Origin: Alphaproteobacteria bacterium
GTDB lineage: Bacteria > Pseudomonadota > Alphaproteobacteria > JANQMY01
Direction of reading: 5' to 3'
NCBI GenBank assembly: GCA_028289425.1
Contig: JANQPL010000003.1
Location: 124,001 to 188,000 of the forward strand
Length of the DNA stretch: 64,000 bases
Both the position numbers and the translations under genes were made by a program. Shown here piece by piece: positions 42,413-51,651 of this stretch (its first letter is position 1; each line of letters opens with the position of its first letter). Under the pieces are notes generated by a model that was not told the DNA's origin, did not search any database, and saw nothing but the letters and a program-made list of their open reading frames with translations.

Positions 42413-42557
42413 ACCCCATGCGCCCATCTTTGTTGAATGCATCACCGGCCCGCTCCCCCGTCCCAACCACCCCTGAGGGTACCGTGTCGGGTGGTTGGGA
42501 GGGGGAGTGGGCCGGCCAGGTGCTCAAACATCGGATCTACCCTATGCGCCCATCTTT
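42413..42557. repeat. Long palindrome flanked by short direct repeats (MITE-like)
   Basis: CCGGCCCGCTCCCCC...CCACCC at 42445-42472 and its near-perfect complement at 42489-42515 form a hairpin of about 27 bp with a 16-base loop (CTGAGGGTACCGTGTC), one bulge and one wobble. It is flanked by direct repeats ACCC(C/T)ATGCGCCCATCTTT at 42413-42431 and 42539-42557. No transposase is present. It could be a non-autonomous mobile element or a strong terminator pair. The rest of 42252-42673 holds only the TA upstream repeats and the TauD leader. Confidence 0.65.
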
Positions 42558-42673
42558 TTGGGCGCCCCGGAACGAAGACGGATCGGCAAAAATGATCGGT
42601 GTTGAGTTGGCAGCACGCGGCCTGCTGGGCCATAATCCGGCAAAAATCGGCAGTTTTAGGTGAGGAATTTTCT

Positions 42674-43519
42674 ATGAGCGGCACTTCCATCGAGATCAAA
42701 CGGGTAGCAGGCGCGCTTGGCGCGGAAATCACCGGCATCGACTTGTCGGAAAACCTGTCCAATGAGGTGTTTTCGGACGTCCATCAGGCTTTCCTCGACC
42801 ATCAGGTCATCTTTTTCCGGGATCAAAAGGTCACCCCGGAACAGCAAAAAGCCTTCGGCCGGCGCTTCGGCAGTCTCAACGTGCACCCCTATGTGAAGGG
42901 CATGGATGACCATCCGGAGGTTATGGAAATCATCAAAGAGCCTGAGGACAAGATCAATTTCGGCGGCGGCTGGCATTCGGACATGTCCTTTCAGGAAAAG
43001 CCGGCCTTGGGCTCCGTGCTCTACGGGTTGGAAGTGCCGGAATTTGGCGGTGACACACTGTTTGCGAGCCAGTATACCGCTTACGACGCGCTGTCCGATG
43101 CCATGAAAGATCTGCTGGATGGTCTGTATGCGGTCCATACGGCGGAAAGAGAATACAGCGCCCAAGGCAATTCCGCTCAGAAACGTGAATCCATGGCGAT
43201 TGAACAGGCGGGCAATGACGTACCGGCCTATGAACACCCGGTCGTCCGTACACATCCTGAAACCGGACGCAAGGCGCTTTATGTGAACGGTGCCTTTACG
43301 ATGCGATTTAAGGGGATGTCCAAACGCGAAAGCCGGCCCCTGCTCGATTTCCTGGTTGATCACTGCGCCCAAGAACAGTTTACCTGCCGGTTCCGCTGGC
43401 AGAATGGATCGATCGCGTTTTGGGACAATCGCTGTGTGCAGCATTTTGCCCTGAACGACTATCACGGTCAGCGGCGCCATATGCGGCGGGTCACCATCAA
43501 CGGCGACAAACCCCACTAG
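42674..43519 (+). CDS. TauD/TfdA-family 2-oxoglutarate/Fe(II) dioxygenase
   Basis: 281-residue dioxygenase. The iron ligands are His101 and Asp103 (GGGWHSDMSF) and His257 (CVQHFALNDY); Arg268 after it (GQRRHMRR) would bind 2-oxoglutarate. It begins IKRVAGALGAEITGIDLSE, a normal TauD start. Family members cleave taurine, alkyl sulfates or herbicides; with an amidase and an acyl-CoA ligase downstream a sulfonate role is not implied. ATG 42674 follows GAGGAA. Likely first gene of a three-gene operon. Confidence 0.92.
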   Translation: MSGTSIEIKRVAGALGAEITGIDLSENLSNEVFSDVHQAFLDHQVIFFRDQKVTPEQQKAFGRRFGSLNVHPYVKGMDDHPEVMEIIKEPEDKINFGGGWHSDMSFQEKPALGSVLYGLEVPEFGGDTLFASQYTAYDALSDAMKDLLDGLYAVHTAEREYSAQGNSAQKRESMAIEQAGNDVPAYEHPVVRTHPETGRKALYVNGAFTMRFKGMSKRESRPLLDFLVDHCAQEQFTCRFRWQNGSIAFWDNRCVQHFALNDYHGQRRHMRRVTINGDKPH

Positions 43520-43531
43520 GTCGAGGCCCCC

Positions 43532-45061
43532 ATGCCCATTCCAAAACCGACCCGAACGGATATGCTTCGGGCCGCCGAACGCATTGGCCTCAATCCGGAC
43601 GATGCCTTGCTGGATGCCATCGAAGCCGGTGCCCCCATGGTGGCCGTCAGTTTCGATGTGGCTGCCGCCCTGTCGCCGGATCTGTGCAGGAACAACTACA
43701 AACGGGCGCCCGCATCGCCGCCGGCGGCAGAGGAAAACCCGCTCAACGCCTGGGCCGTTAAAGGCACCATCGAAGGTGCGGACAGGGGGCCGCTGAAAGG
43801 CAAGAGAATTGTCGTCAAGGATACGGTCAATGTGGCGGGCTGGCCCCTGCGCAATGGCAGCCTGTTCCTGGACGGACACACGCCCGACACGGATGCCACC
43901 ATCGTCACAGGCATCCTCGACGCGGGGGGCGCCATTGTCGGTAAATCGGTGTGCGAAGCCATGAGCCTGTCCATCGGCAGCCACACATCGGAGCCCGCAC
44001 CTGTTAAAAATCCACGTAACATCAAATATTCCGCTGGCGGATCATCGTCCGGCTCGGCGGCCCTTGTAGCGGCCGGCCAGGTGGATATGGCCATTGGCGG
44101 CGATCAGGGCGGATCGATCCGCATTCCGTCTTCCGCCTGCGGCATCTATGGCATGAAGCCCACACATGGCCTGGTACCCTATACGGGCATTATGCCGCTT
44201 GAAATGACCATCGATCACACGGGCCCCATGACCGCGTCTGTCGAAGACAACGCGCTGCTGTTGGAAGTACTGGCGGGCCCCGATGGGTTGGACCCCCGGC
44301 AAAAGGACCACGCAGCCGAAGACTATCGCGCCGCCTTGGGCAGGGATATCAGCTCCCTGACAATTGGCGTTGCGACCGAAGGTTTTACCCAAGCCAATGC
44401 CGAAGCCGACGTAAACGAGGCCGTCCAACAAGCGGCACAACAGCTCCAGCGCCTGGGTGCAACGGTAACCGAGATATCGGTTCCGGCGCTTAACATTTGC
44501 GGTGCGGCAGGCATGATCATCAATGCGGTGGGCTTCCACCGTCTCGTGTTTGATGGGCTGGGCCTGCCGCCCACCGGCAAAGGGTTCTACGACACCACGC
44601 TCATGCACCGCATGTCGGCCAGCGGCCTGAGCCTAGACACCCTGCCGGTGACCGCCAAAACACTCTTGGTCCTTGGCGAACATCTGATGCAAAACAACGG
44701 CCCCGTGGGCTACGGCATGGCGCGCAACGTATTGGTGGAGGCCAAAGCGCAAATCGATCGGCTGTTTCAAAAGGTCGACCTGTTGCTCATGCCCACCATG
44801 CCCAAGAAACCTTTCCAGATTCCGGATGAGGCACTATCGCCCATCGAGCAGGTCGCCTTGGGGTGGGACGGTTTGAACAACACATCGCCCTTCAATGCGA
44901 CGGGCCATCCGGCGATGAGCGTGCCCTGTGGCATCGCCGGCGAAGGGCTGCCGGTGGGCATGATGCTGGTGGCCGCTGACTATGCAGAGAAAACGATTTA
45001 CGGCGCCGCGCACGCTTATGAACAAAACACCGATTGGCGGGAGAACAGAGCGTCGCCGTAA
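43532..45061 (+). CDS. Amidase (amidase-signature family)
   Basis: 509-residue amidase of the Ser-cisSer-Lys class. Lys96 lies in RIVVKDTVNVAG, the cis-Ser in YSAGGSSSGSAAL (171-173) and the nucleophile Ser195 in GGDQGGSIRIPSS. Typical later pieces are MKPTHGLVPYTG and TGHPAMSVPCGI. An extra N-terminal segment of about 70 residues before the core resembles bacterial aliphatic/aryl amidases. It follows the TauD gene by 12 bases and precedes an acyl-CoA ligase by 51, suggesting a small catabolic operon in which the amidase releases an acid for CoA activation. Substrate unknown. Confidence 0.93.
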   Translation: MPIPKPTRTDMLRAAERIGLNPDDALLDAIEAGAPMVAVSFDVAAALSPDLCRNNYKRAPASPPAAEENPLNAWAVKGTIEGADRGPLKGKRIVVKDTVNVAGWPLRNGSLFLDGHTPDTDATIVTGILDAGGAIVGKSVCEAMSLSIGSHTSEPAPVKNPRNIKYSAGGSSSGSAALVAAGQVDMAIGGDQGGSIRIPSSACGIYGMKPTHGLVPYTGIMPLEMTIDHTGPMTASVEDNALLLEVLAGPDGLDPRQKDHAAEDYRAALGRDISSLTIGVATEGFTQANAEADVNEAVQQAAQQLQRLGATVTEISVPALNICGAAGMIINAVGFHRLVFDGLGLPPTGKGFYDTTLMHRMSASGLSLDTLPVTAKTLLVLGEHLMQNNGPVGYGMARNVLVEAKAQIDRLFQKVDLLLMPTMPKKPFQIPDEALSPIEQVALGWDGLNNTSPFNATGHPAMSVPCGIAGEGLPVGMMLVAADYAEKTIYGAAHAYEQNTDWRENRASP

Positions 45062-45112
45062 GACAAATCTGCCGGGCGCGGCATCTGATAACAATGAGTA
45101 TGTGAGGAGACC

Positions 45113-46651
45113 ATGGAACAAAATGCAGGCCTGTTGTTGACCAAGAGGGCGCACCTCAACCCGGCGCTCGAAGCGTGGGTCGATGTGGCCACCGAACGGC
45201 GCTTTACTTATGTGCAAATGAACTCCCGCTGCAATCGCACGGCTCATGTGCTCAAAGAACTTGGCGTGAAGAAAGGCGACCGGGTTGCGTTGCTGATGAT
45301 GAACTCGATCGAGTTCATGGAAAGCTTCTTTGCCATCGCGAAGCTGGGCGCCGTGTGCGTGCCGCTTAACTGGCGGTTGGTGCCTGACGAGTTGCAGTTC
45401 ATCATCAAGGACGCCGGCGCGACGGTTCTTCTGTATGGAGAGGAATTCGAAGAACAGGTTACGGACCTCCATGGCCGCGGCAAGCGGGCAACCGATATCA
45501 AACATTGGGTGTGCGTTGGCCAGCCGGCGCCTTTTGCGAAATCTTATGCGTCTTTGATGATGCAAGCAGACGACGCTGAACCGCCCGTGGTCGCGAATGG
45601 CGGCGACAATCTCTACATCATGTACACGTCGGGCACGACAGGCTTACCGAAAGGGGTAGTCCACACCCACGACACCGCGATTTGGGCGTGCATCACCATG
45701 AATATCACGGGCGATAATCGGTACCAGGACCGTTATCTGGGGCTGCTGCCCCTGTTCCATGTGGGCGCCCTCACGCCCATTACGGGGGCCGTTCACCGCG
45801 GAATCACCAATGTGGTGGCGCGCGCCTTCGACCCGGGTCAGACCTGGCAGACCATTCAAGACGAACAGATCACCACCATGCTGGCCGTGCCCGCCATGTT
45901 GAATGCCATGCTGCAAGTACCCCAACGCAGTGAGGTCAATTACTCAAGCTTGCGGTGGATCATGAGCGGCGCGGCACCGGTGCCCGTCACGTTGATTGAA
46001 GAGTTCGCCGGGCTGGGCATCGACATCAATCAGGTTTACGGCCTGACGGAGTCTTGCGGGCCCGCCTGCTTGATCAGCCCGGACGAAGCCATCAGCAAGG
46101 CAGGCTCCACCGGCAAGGCCTTCTTTCATACGGAAGTGCGCGTGATCGACGACAAAGGCGGCGATGTTCCTGCGGGCGGTATCGGCGAAGTCATCATCAA
46201 GGGACCGCATATCATGAAAGAGTATTGGAACCGGCCCGACGCGACCAAAGAAACCATCAAGAATGGCTGGCTCCATAGCGGGGACCTGGCCACAACCGAC
46301 GAAGACGGGTTCATTTACATTCAAGACCGCAAGAAAGACATGATCATTTCCGGCGGGGAGAACATTTATCCGGCCGAAATCGAAAATGTGATCTTGGGAC
46401 ATCCCAAGGTGCGCGATGTAGCGGTGATCGGACAGCCCAGCAAGCGCTGGGGCGAAAGCCCGTTGGCGGTCGTTGTTAAAGAAGATGAGTCATTGACTGC
46501 GGAAGAACTGCTCAAATGGTGCGACGGCAAAATGGCGCGCTTTAAGCAGCCCAAAGCCGTCGAGTTCATAGATGAGATTCCCCGCAACCCGTCCGGCAAG
46601 GCACTCAAGCGCCTGCTGCGCGAACGCTTCCCGGGACCCGCGCTGGAATAA
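45113..46651 (+). CDS. Acyl-CoA synthetase (AMP-forming)
   Basis: 512-residue AMP-dependent acyl-CoA ligase. P-loop: IMYTSGTTGLPKGVVHTHDT; A-motif: YGLTESCGPAC; hinge and C-domain: SGDLATTDEDGFIYIQDRKK and IISGGENIYPAEIENVI; final lysine in RNPSGKALKRLL. The type resembles medium/long-chain fatty-acid or aryl-acid ligases; exact acid unknown. ATG 45113 follows GAGGAGACC. Third gene after TauD and amidase. Confidence 0.93.
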   Translation: MEQNAGLLLTKRAHLNPALEAWVDVATERRFTYVQMNSRCNRTAHVLKELGVKKGDRVALLMMNSIEFMESFFAIAKLGAVCVPLNWRLVPDELQFIIKDAGATVLLYGEEFEEQVTDLHGRGKRATDIKHWVCVGQPAPFAKSYASLMMQADDAEPPVVANGGDNLYIMYTSGTTGLPKGVVHTHDTAIWACITMNITGDNRYQDRYLGLLPLFHVGALTPITGAVHRGITNVVARAFDPGQTWQTIQDEQITTMLAVPAMLNAMLQVPQRSEVNYSSLRWIMSGAAPVPVTLIEEFAGLGIDINQVYGLTESCGPACLISPDEAISKAGSTGKAFFHTEVRVIDDKGGDVPAGGIGEVIIKGPHIMKEYWNRPDATKETIKNGWLHSGDLATTDEDGFIYIQDRKKDMIISGGENIYPAEIENVILGHPKVRDVAVIGQPSKRWGESPLAVVVKEDESLTAEELLKWCDGKMARFKQPKAVEFIDEIPRNPSGKALKRLLRERFPGPALE

Positions 46652-46701
46652 GGAGATTTATGGGCTTATCCTCGAACTACGGGTTTCGAGGGGGGAAGCT
46701 T

Positions 46702-47889
46702 CTAGCGTCTGACCGCCATGCAGCCTTGGCCGCTGGCCGACAGGCCGCTGCAAATGGTGCGCGCTTCTTCGATCGTGGCCAGGCCCGCAAATCGGACGCG
46801 GTAGTAGATCCCCTTCTCGCCCAGATCCGCCATCTGCACGTCGGGGATCAAGTCGCCAAGCACGTCCGCGTACTGCATTTTGAAACGATAAACGGCTTGA
46901 TCGGCGGCCGCTTGATTGCGGAACGACGCCAATTGGACAACGGCATTGCCCAAATCCTGCGCTGCCTCTTTTTGAGGCAAGGTATCGGTCTTCCGGTGTT
47001 CCGGCGTGAGCAGCGCCACCTGCCGGTCTTGCTCGACTCCGGGCTGCCGGGCGGCGGCCGGCGGAACCGGCGCCGTCACAGTCGGCGCGACCGGCGCGGC
47101 GGACGTTGGATCGTTCCCCTCAAGCGGGATGTCGACAGCGGTAGAGCTGCCACCATCAATCGCCCCCGTGGCTTCAGAAGGGCCCGTCACGGGCGTGGCC
47201 TTTTCCGTCGTCAACGGATTTGGTTGACGTGGCGCATTGGCAAAACTGGAGGCAGTGATGTTGGTTGGTGCGGACGTGGCCGTCCGATCCGGCTTCTTTT
47301 CGGCGCTCTTGTCGCTTTCCTCGTTTTCCGCCGGGGTTCTGGACACCGGGCTAAAGTCGACCGGCGCTTGATCGTAGCCGGCCACCCGCACGGAGAATTG
47401 CTGGCGCTGGGCTGCCCGCTTGTCCAAATCGTTCGATCGTGCAGCCTGAGGCAACACCGGATCCACTTTTTGCGCATAGACCAGCGCGGCGATTTGGGCA
47501 TCCGGGTTTCCGGCGAGCGGCTGCAATTGCGCCATTACCGGCGCGTAGCTCACCTCTTGCGCCTGCTGCGGGCGGCGGCGCAGCTCGTGATCTCGCCGCG
47601 CTTGGCGCAATTGGCCGGTAGCACGATTGCTGGTTTCCGGCTCCACGCGGATTTCTTGCGGCTCGAAGCCGTCCTTTTGAAGGCGAACCGTGAAAGTGCC
47701 GGCAATGGGCCGGGTCAAAGTGCAGGGCGTAAGGCACCATTCACCACTGCTGACGCTGGCTGTCGCTCCGGCAGGGGTAGAATTGATCGCGATGACGTTG
47801 GATGTGGTCGGGGCTTGAGGAGATGCGCAAGCGGAGAGCAAAAATACGGCGCCACCCAGCAGCTGCAATCTACGAAACATGTCTGTCAT
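46702..47889 (-). CDS. PEGA/SPOR-domain lipoprotein
   Basis: 395-residue envelope protein. The lipoprotein signal is LLGGAVFLLSAC (lipobox LSAC). It is followed by a PEGA domain (IAINSTPAGATASVSSGEWC then GTFTVRLQKDGFEPQEIRV), a long Pro/Thr/Ala-rich linker (about 140-300), and a C-terminal SPOR domain (VVQLASFRNQAAADQAVYRF, then YYRVRFAGLATIEEARTIC), which binds denuded peptidoglycan at the division site. The start may be ATG 47889 or ATG 47880. It stands between two acyl-CoA ligase genes without clear link to them. Confidence 0.88.
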   Translation of the reverse strand: MTDMFRRLQLLGGAVFLLSACASPQAPTTSNVIAINSTPAGATASVSSGEWCLTPCTLTRPIAGTFTVRLQKDGFEPQEIRVEPETSNRATGQLRQARRDHELRRRPQQAQEVSYAPVMAQLQPLAGNPDAQIAALVYAQKVDPVLPQAARSNDLDKRAAQRQQFSVRVAGYDQAPVDFSPVSRTPAENEESDKSAEKKPDRTATSAPTNITASSFANAPRQPNPLTTEKATPVTGPSEATGAIDGGSSTAVDIPLEGNDPTSAAPVAPTVTAPVPPAAARQPGVEQDRQVALLTPEHRKTDTLPQKEAAQDLGNAVVQLASFRNQAAADQAVYRFKMQYADVLGDLIPDVQMADLGEKGIYYRVRFAGLATIEEARTICSGLSASGQGCMAVRR

Positions 47890-48077
47890 CCCAGTATATT
47901 TATAGTTAATACTCTAAGTCTGTATAACGTGCCGCTCAACGAATTAATTCCGGCGGCCGTTAAGTATTTGCCGGATCTCCTCGAACAACGCTGGGATTTA
48001 ATCTCTCGGCCCGCGCCAAAAGCCAAGACTTTTCTATGGTTTATGCTGGCGACCAATCGCCTCGGACAGACATACAC

Positions 48078-49661
48078 ATGACCAATACCTTTCTTGCCGT
48101 TCATCCCTTCGCCAAGCTAGATGTGCCTACATTTCTGTCACACCAGGCGCGGCACCGTAAGAATCACCCTTTCCTGATCTGGGAGCCGTTCGATGGGGAG
48201 CCGCGGCAATGGTCCTATGCGGGGTTTGATGCTGCAGTGCGGCAACTGGCCGTCGGCCTGTCCAACCGGGGTGTACGGGTGGGCGACCGCGTGCTGATCC
48301 ACATGGACAATTGCCCCCAGATCCTGTTGGCCTGGTATGCCTGCGCAGCCTTGGGGGCTGTGGCCGTGACCACCAACGCCCGCTCGGCCGGCAAAGAGCT
48401 TTCTTATTTTGCGGAGCATTCGCAATCCGTTGCCGGAATTACACAACCGGCCTTCGCTGATTTGCTGGCCGCCAACTGTCCCAGTCTCAAATGGATTGCG
48501 GTGACCGAAACAGACAGCGAGGGCACGCGGCCGTCGGGCCAACCGGGCCAAGGGCTTGAAAGTTTCGACCGGCTGTTTGCCGACGCCTCGGATTTTGTTC
48601 CGCGCCCGGCGGATCCGGATTTGCCGGTGGGTATTCAGTATACGTCCGGAACTACATCGCGGCCGAAAGGTGTGGTGTGGACACACGCAAATGCGTTGTG
48701 GGGGGCAAAGGTTTGCGCGATCCACGAAAACCTTATGCCCAACGATGTGCACCTTTGTTATCTGCCGCTGTTTCACACCAATGCTCAGTCCTATTCGGTG
48801 CTTGCTACTTTATGGGCCGGAGCGACGGTGGTCGTGCAACCGCGCTTTTCCGCGAGCCGCTTTTGGCCCATCTCACTCAAGCATCGGTGCACGTGGTCGT
48901 CGATGGTGCCGTTTTGTGCGCGTGCGCTGATGGATCGCGACGTACCGGCCCAGCATCAATACCGCTTTTGGGGTAACGGCATCTGCGATGCGCCGTGGGA
49001 TGCGCATTTTCGTGTCCGCACGATCGGCTGGTGGGGCATGACGGAGACCATTACTCAAGGCACAGTCGGCAATCCGTTCGCGCCGGATACGCCCATGACC
49101 ATGGGCCGGCCGGCGCCGGAATATGACATTGCCGTTTTGGATGATGAAGACCGTCCTGTAGAACCCGGCCAATCCGGCCGCCTGAAGATACGTGGCATCA
49201 GAGGCATCTCTCTGTTTGCGGAGTATCTCAACAATCCGGAAGCGACGGAGGGCAGTTTCGACGGCCAAGGCTATTTCGATACGGGCGACCGGGTCATCTT
49301 GCTTGAGGACGGCTATCTTCAATTCGCCGATCGGGACAAGGACATGCTGAAGGTGGGCGGCGAAAACGTGGCAGCATCCGAAATCGAGCGGGTCATCGCC
49401 GGCGTACCGGGCATCCAGGAAATCGCGGTGGTCGCCAAGTCGGACACAATGCTGGATCAGGTGCCCGTGGCCTTCCTTTTGGCGCATCCTGAAAATGAGG
49501 CGGCGGCGGAAGTGCTGAAAGAGAGCGTGCGCAAGGCCTGTGCCGAGGAACTGGCCGATTTCAAACAGCCACGGGATGTGATCATTCTGGATGCCTTCCC
49601 ACGCTCCACTCTTGAAAAGATCGCGAAGAACGAACTGCGCAAGATGCTGGAAGACGAATAG
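48078..49661 (+). CDS. AMP-dependent acyl-CoA ligase (CaiC-like)
   Basis: 527-residue acyl-CoA ligase, distinct from the one at 45113. P-loop: IQYTSGTTSRPKGVVWTHAN; A-motif: GWWGMTETITQGTVG; hinge: YFDTGDRVILLEDGYLQFAD and DKDMLKVGGENVAASEIERV; last lysine near RSTLEKIAKNELRK. The overall pattern is that of carnitine/crotonobetaine ligases and related enzymes. ATG 48078 is the best start; the frame opens earlier but lacks a site. Convergent with the SDR gene, 15 bases apart. Confidence 0.9.
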   Translation: MTNTFLAVHPFAKLDVPTFLSHQARHRKNHPFLIWEPFDGEPRQWSYAGFDAAVRQLAVGLSNRGVRVGDRVLIHMDNCPQILLAWYACAALGAVAVTTNARSAGKELSYFAEHSQSVAGITQPAFADLLAANCPSLKWIAVTETDSEGTRPSGQPGQGLESFDRLFADASDFVPRPADPDLPVGIQYTSGTTSRPKGVVWTHANALWGAKVCAIHENLMPNDVHLCYLPLFHTNAQSYSVLATLWAGATVVVQPRFSASRFWPISLKHRCTWSSMVPFCARALMDRDVPAQHQYRFWGNGICDAPWDAHFRVRTIGWWGMTETITQGTVGNPFAPDTPMTMGRPAPEYDIAVLDDEDRPVEPGQSGRLKIRGIRGISLFAEYLNNPEATEGSFDGQGYFDTGDRVILLEDGYLQFADRDKDMLKVGGENVAASEIERVIAGVPGIQEIAVVAKSDTMLDQVPVAFLLAHPENEAAAEVLKESVRKACAEELADFKQPRDVIILDAFPRSTLEKIAKNELRKMLEDE

Positions 49662-49676
49662 CGCTTCCGCGACGGG

Positions 49677-50555
49677 CTAAGGCTCGAGATCGCGGACCAT
49701 GGGGGCCCTGCCGGTGGTGCCGTAGGCCACACCCGCCCGCGGCCGCGGGCCCATCCCCGACTGGCGTTGGTCACTCAATGATCCGCTTACGGAATATCCG
49801 CCATCCACCACGTGCGCTTCGCCGGTAACGAAGGCACTTTCCGCGCTGGCCAAATAGAGCGCCGCATTTGCGATGTGCTCCGGCTCGCCCCGCTGCGGCC
49901 AAGGCTGAGTGCGTCTCATCGTTTCTTCCAGTTGCTCAATGCGCCCGCGATGGGCAAGCGGCGTAAAGATGAGGCCCGGACAAATGGCATTCACGCGAAT
50001 GTTGTCGGGCGCAAATTCAAGTGCCGCATTCTTGGTAAAATTGATGACACCTGCTTTTGCCGCCGAATAGGCTGTCGGTCCCGACCCGCCGCTAAGCCCG
50101 GCGACCGATGCGGTGTTGATGATTGCACCGCCTTCACCCTGCTTGATCATTTGACGCGCGGCATATTTCGTGCCCAGGAACACACCGCGCATGTTGATGG
50201 CGAACGTATCCTCCCAATGGCTCAACTCCGTTTCCACAATCGGACCGAAGGCGCCGCCCACGCCCGCATTGTTGAACATAATGTCCAATCGGCCGAAGCT
50301 TTCCGCCGCCAAAGCCACCGCGTTCTTTATGTCTTCTTCTTGAGCCACGTCGCCCGCGAGAAATCGAAACCGATCGCTTGCGCCGGCAGCCGAAACGCTG
50401 TCTGCGAGATCGGCGCCGTTTTCCGCGTTGAGGTCGAAACCAACCACGGCAGCGCCTTCGTTTAGGAACAAGTGGACCGTCGCCCAGCCCATGCCGCTGG
50501 CCGCCCCGGTAATGACCGCCACTTTACCGTCCAAGCGTCCCTTCTGTTGTGACAT
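49677..50555 (-). CDS. Short-chain dehydrogenase/reductase
   Basis: 292-residue classical SDR. NAD(P) site VAVITGAASGMGWATVHLFL with an acidic residue (VVGFDLN) that favours NAD; NNAGVGG; active-site Ser in NTASVAGLSG; Tyr-x3-Lys in AYSAAKAG; end motif VTGEAHVVDGGYSV. The C-terminal 30 residues beyond the fold are Arg/Pro/Gly-rich and may be unstructured. It lies five bases after the M48 protease gene on the same strand. Substrate unknown. Confidence 0.93.
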   Translation of the reverse strand: MSQQKGRLDGKVAVITGAASGMGWATVHLFLNEGAAVVGFDLNAENGADLADSVSAAGASDRFRFLAGDVAQEEDIKNAVALAAESFGRLDIMFNNAGVGGAFGPIVETELSHWEDTFAINMRGVFLGTKYAARQMIKQGEGGAIINTASVAGLSGGSGPTAYSAAKAGVINFTKNAALEFAPDNIRVNAICPGLIFTPLAHRGRIEQLEETMRRTQPWPQRGEPEHIANAALYLASAESAFVTGEAHVVDGGYSVSGSLSDQRQSGMGPRPRAGVAYGTTGRAPMVRDLEP

Positions 50556-50560
50556 CGTCT

Positions 50561-51631
50561 TTATCCTGTTTGTTGTGGTTGCCGGGCGTTCGCCGATGGT
50601 CCGTCCGCGCCGCCCGATCCATCTGCCGCGCTTTCGCTGGCAACGTCAATTGCCAGTGGCCCCGGATCTTTGCCGCCCGCATGGTCCACAATCGCCTCGA
50701 TCCGGTCATCGATGCTGGGATGCGTAGCAAACAAATCCGCAAATTCGTTGCGCGGATTGTCCACACACATCTCCATGACGGCGGAGGTTGCCCCTTCCAG
50801 CTCGCCGCGGTTCTCGATCTTGCGCAAGGCGGAGATCATGGCGTCCGGGTTTTTGGTGAGCTCCACCGCGCCCGCGTCCGCCAAATATTCCCGCGAGCGG
50901 GATAGCGCAAAACGGATCACAATTGACAACAACCAAGACAGCAAAATCAGCGCAATGGCGATGAACACCGCGATGGCCGTGCCGTTGCCTTTCCTGTCGC
51001 CGCTCGGGCGCCGAGGCATGTGACGCACGCCGGATCGGAAAATCGCCCGAAACACCAACTCGCCCACGAACGAGATGATGCCCGCCATGACCACCGAGAT
51101 GACCAACACCCGCACATCGCCGTTGCGGATGTGGGTAAGCTCATGCCCCAGCACTGCTTCCATCTCTTCGTCGGTCAAATGCCGCTTCAATCCCGTTGTG
51201 ACGCTGATGGCGTATTGCTTTTCGTTAAGGCCCGTGGCGAAGGCATTGAGCGCTTCATTCGGCACGATTTTGAGCTTGGGCATGGGCATGCCCCGCGAGA
51301 TGCAGAGATTTTCCAGCAGGTTATAAAGCTGTGGATCTTCGTCTCGCGTGATCGAATAGCCGCCGGTGACCGCGTCGATCATCTTTTCGTGCCATTGATA
51401 GGCAATGAAAATCCAGACCAGCGTGAAGAAGGTGACAAAAGGAGAGGCGATCAGCAGGTCGCTGAGCGCGCTGTTCAACAGTTCGTCTAAGGGTGCGACC
51501 GTCAGGAATGCGCGACCCAGCAAGGCGCCCGCAAAGGTCAGCACATAAACCAAGAAAAAAAGGCCGGCGATGAGGATGATCGACCGGCGCCGATTCGCCT
51601 GAATGTGCGTATAAAGACCAAACGCCCCCAT
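50561..51631 (-). CDS. M48-family (HtpX-like) membrane metalloprotease
   Basis: 356-residue membrane zinc protease related to HtpX, which degrades damaged membrane proteins. Two N-terminal helices (SIILIAGLFFLVYVLTFAGA and LIASPFVTFFTLVWIFIAYQ) precede the zinc motif HELTH (in VLGHELTHIRNGD), two more helices, and the third ligand Glu in SREYLADAGAVELT. The Pro/Gly-rich tail is not part of the core. It lies 20 bases after lemA on the same strand; LemA-HtpX pairs are common. The SDR gene follows closely. Confidence 0.93.
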   Translation of the reverse strand: MGAFGLYTHIQANRRRSIILIAGLFFLVYVLTFAGALLGRAFLTVAPLDELLNSALSDLLIASPFVTFFTLVWIFIAYQWHEKMIDAVTGGYSITRDEDPQLYNLLENLCISRGMPMPKLKIVPNEALNAFATGLNEKQYAISVTTGLKRHLTDEEMEAVLGHELTHIRNGDVRVLVISVVMAGIISFVGELVFRAIFRSGVRHMPRRPSGDRKGNGTAIAVFIAIALILLSWLLSIVIRFALSRSREYLADAGAVELTKNPDAMISALRKIENRGELEGATSAVMEMCVDNPRNEFADLFATHPSIDDRIEAIVDHAGGKDPGPLAIDVASESAADGSGGADGPSANARQPQQTG

Positions 51632-51651
51632 CGGGTCAGCGCATCATCTAC

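Noticed and set aside
42656-43984. 442-codon open frame on the minus strand
   Set aside because: Antisense to TauD and the start of the amidase, both with intact catalytic residues.
46660-48081. 473-codon open frame on the plus strand
   Set aside because: Antisense to the PEGA/SPOR lipoprotein; Arg/Gly/His-rich low-complexity translation typical of a shadow frame.
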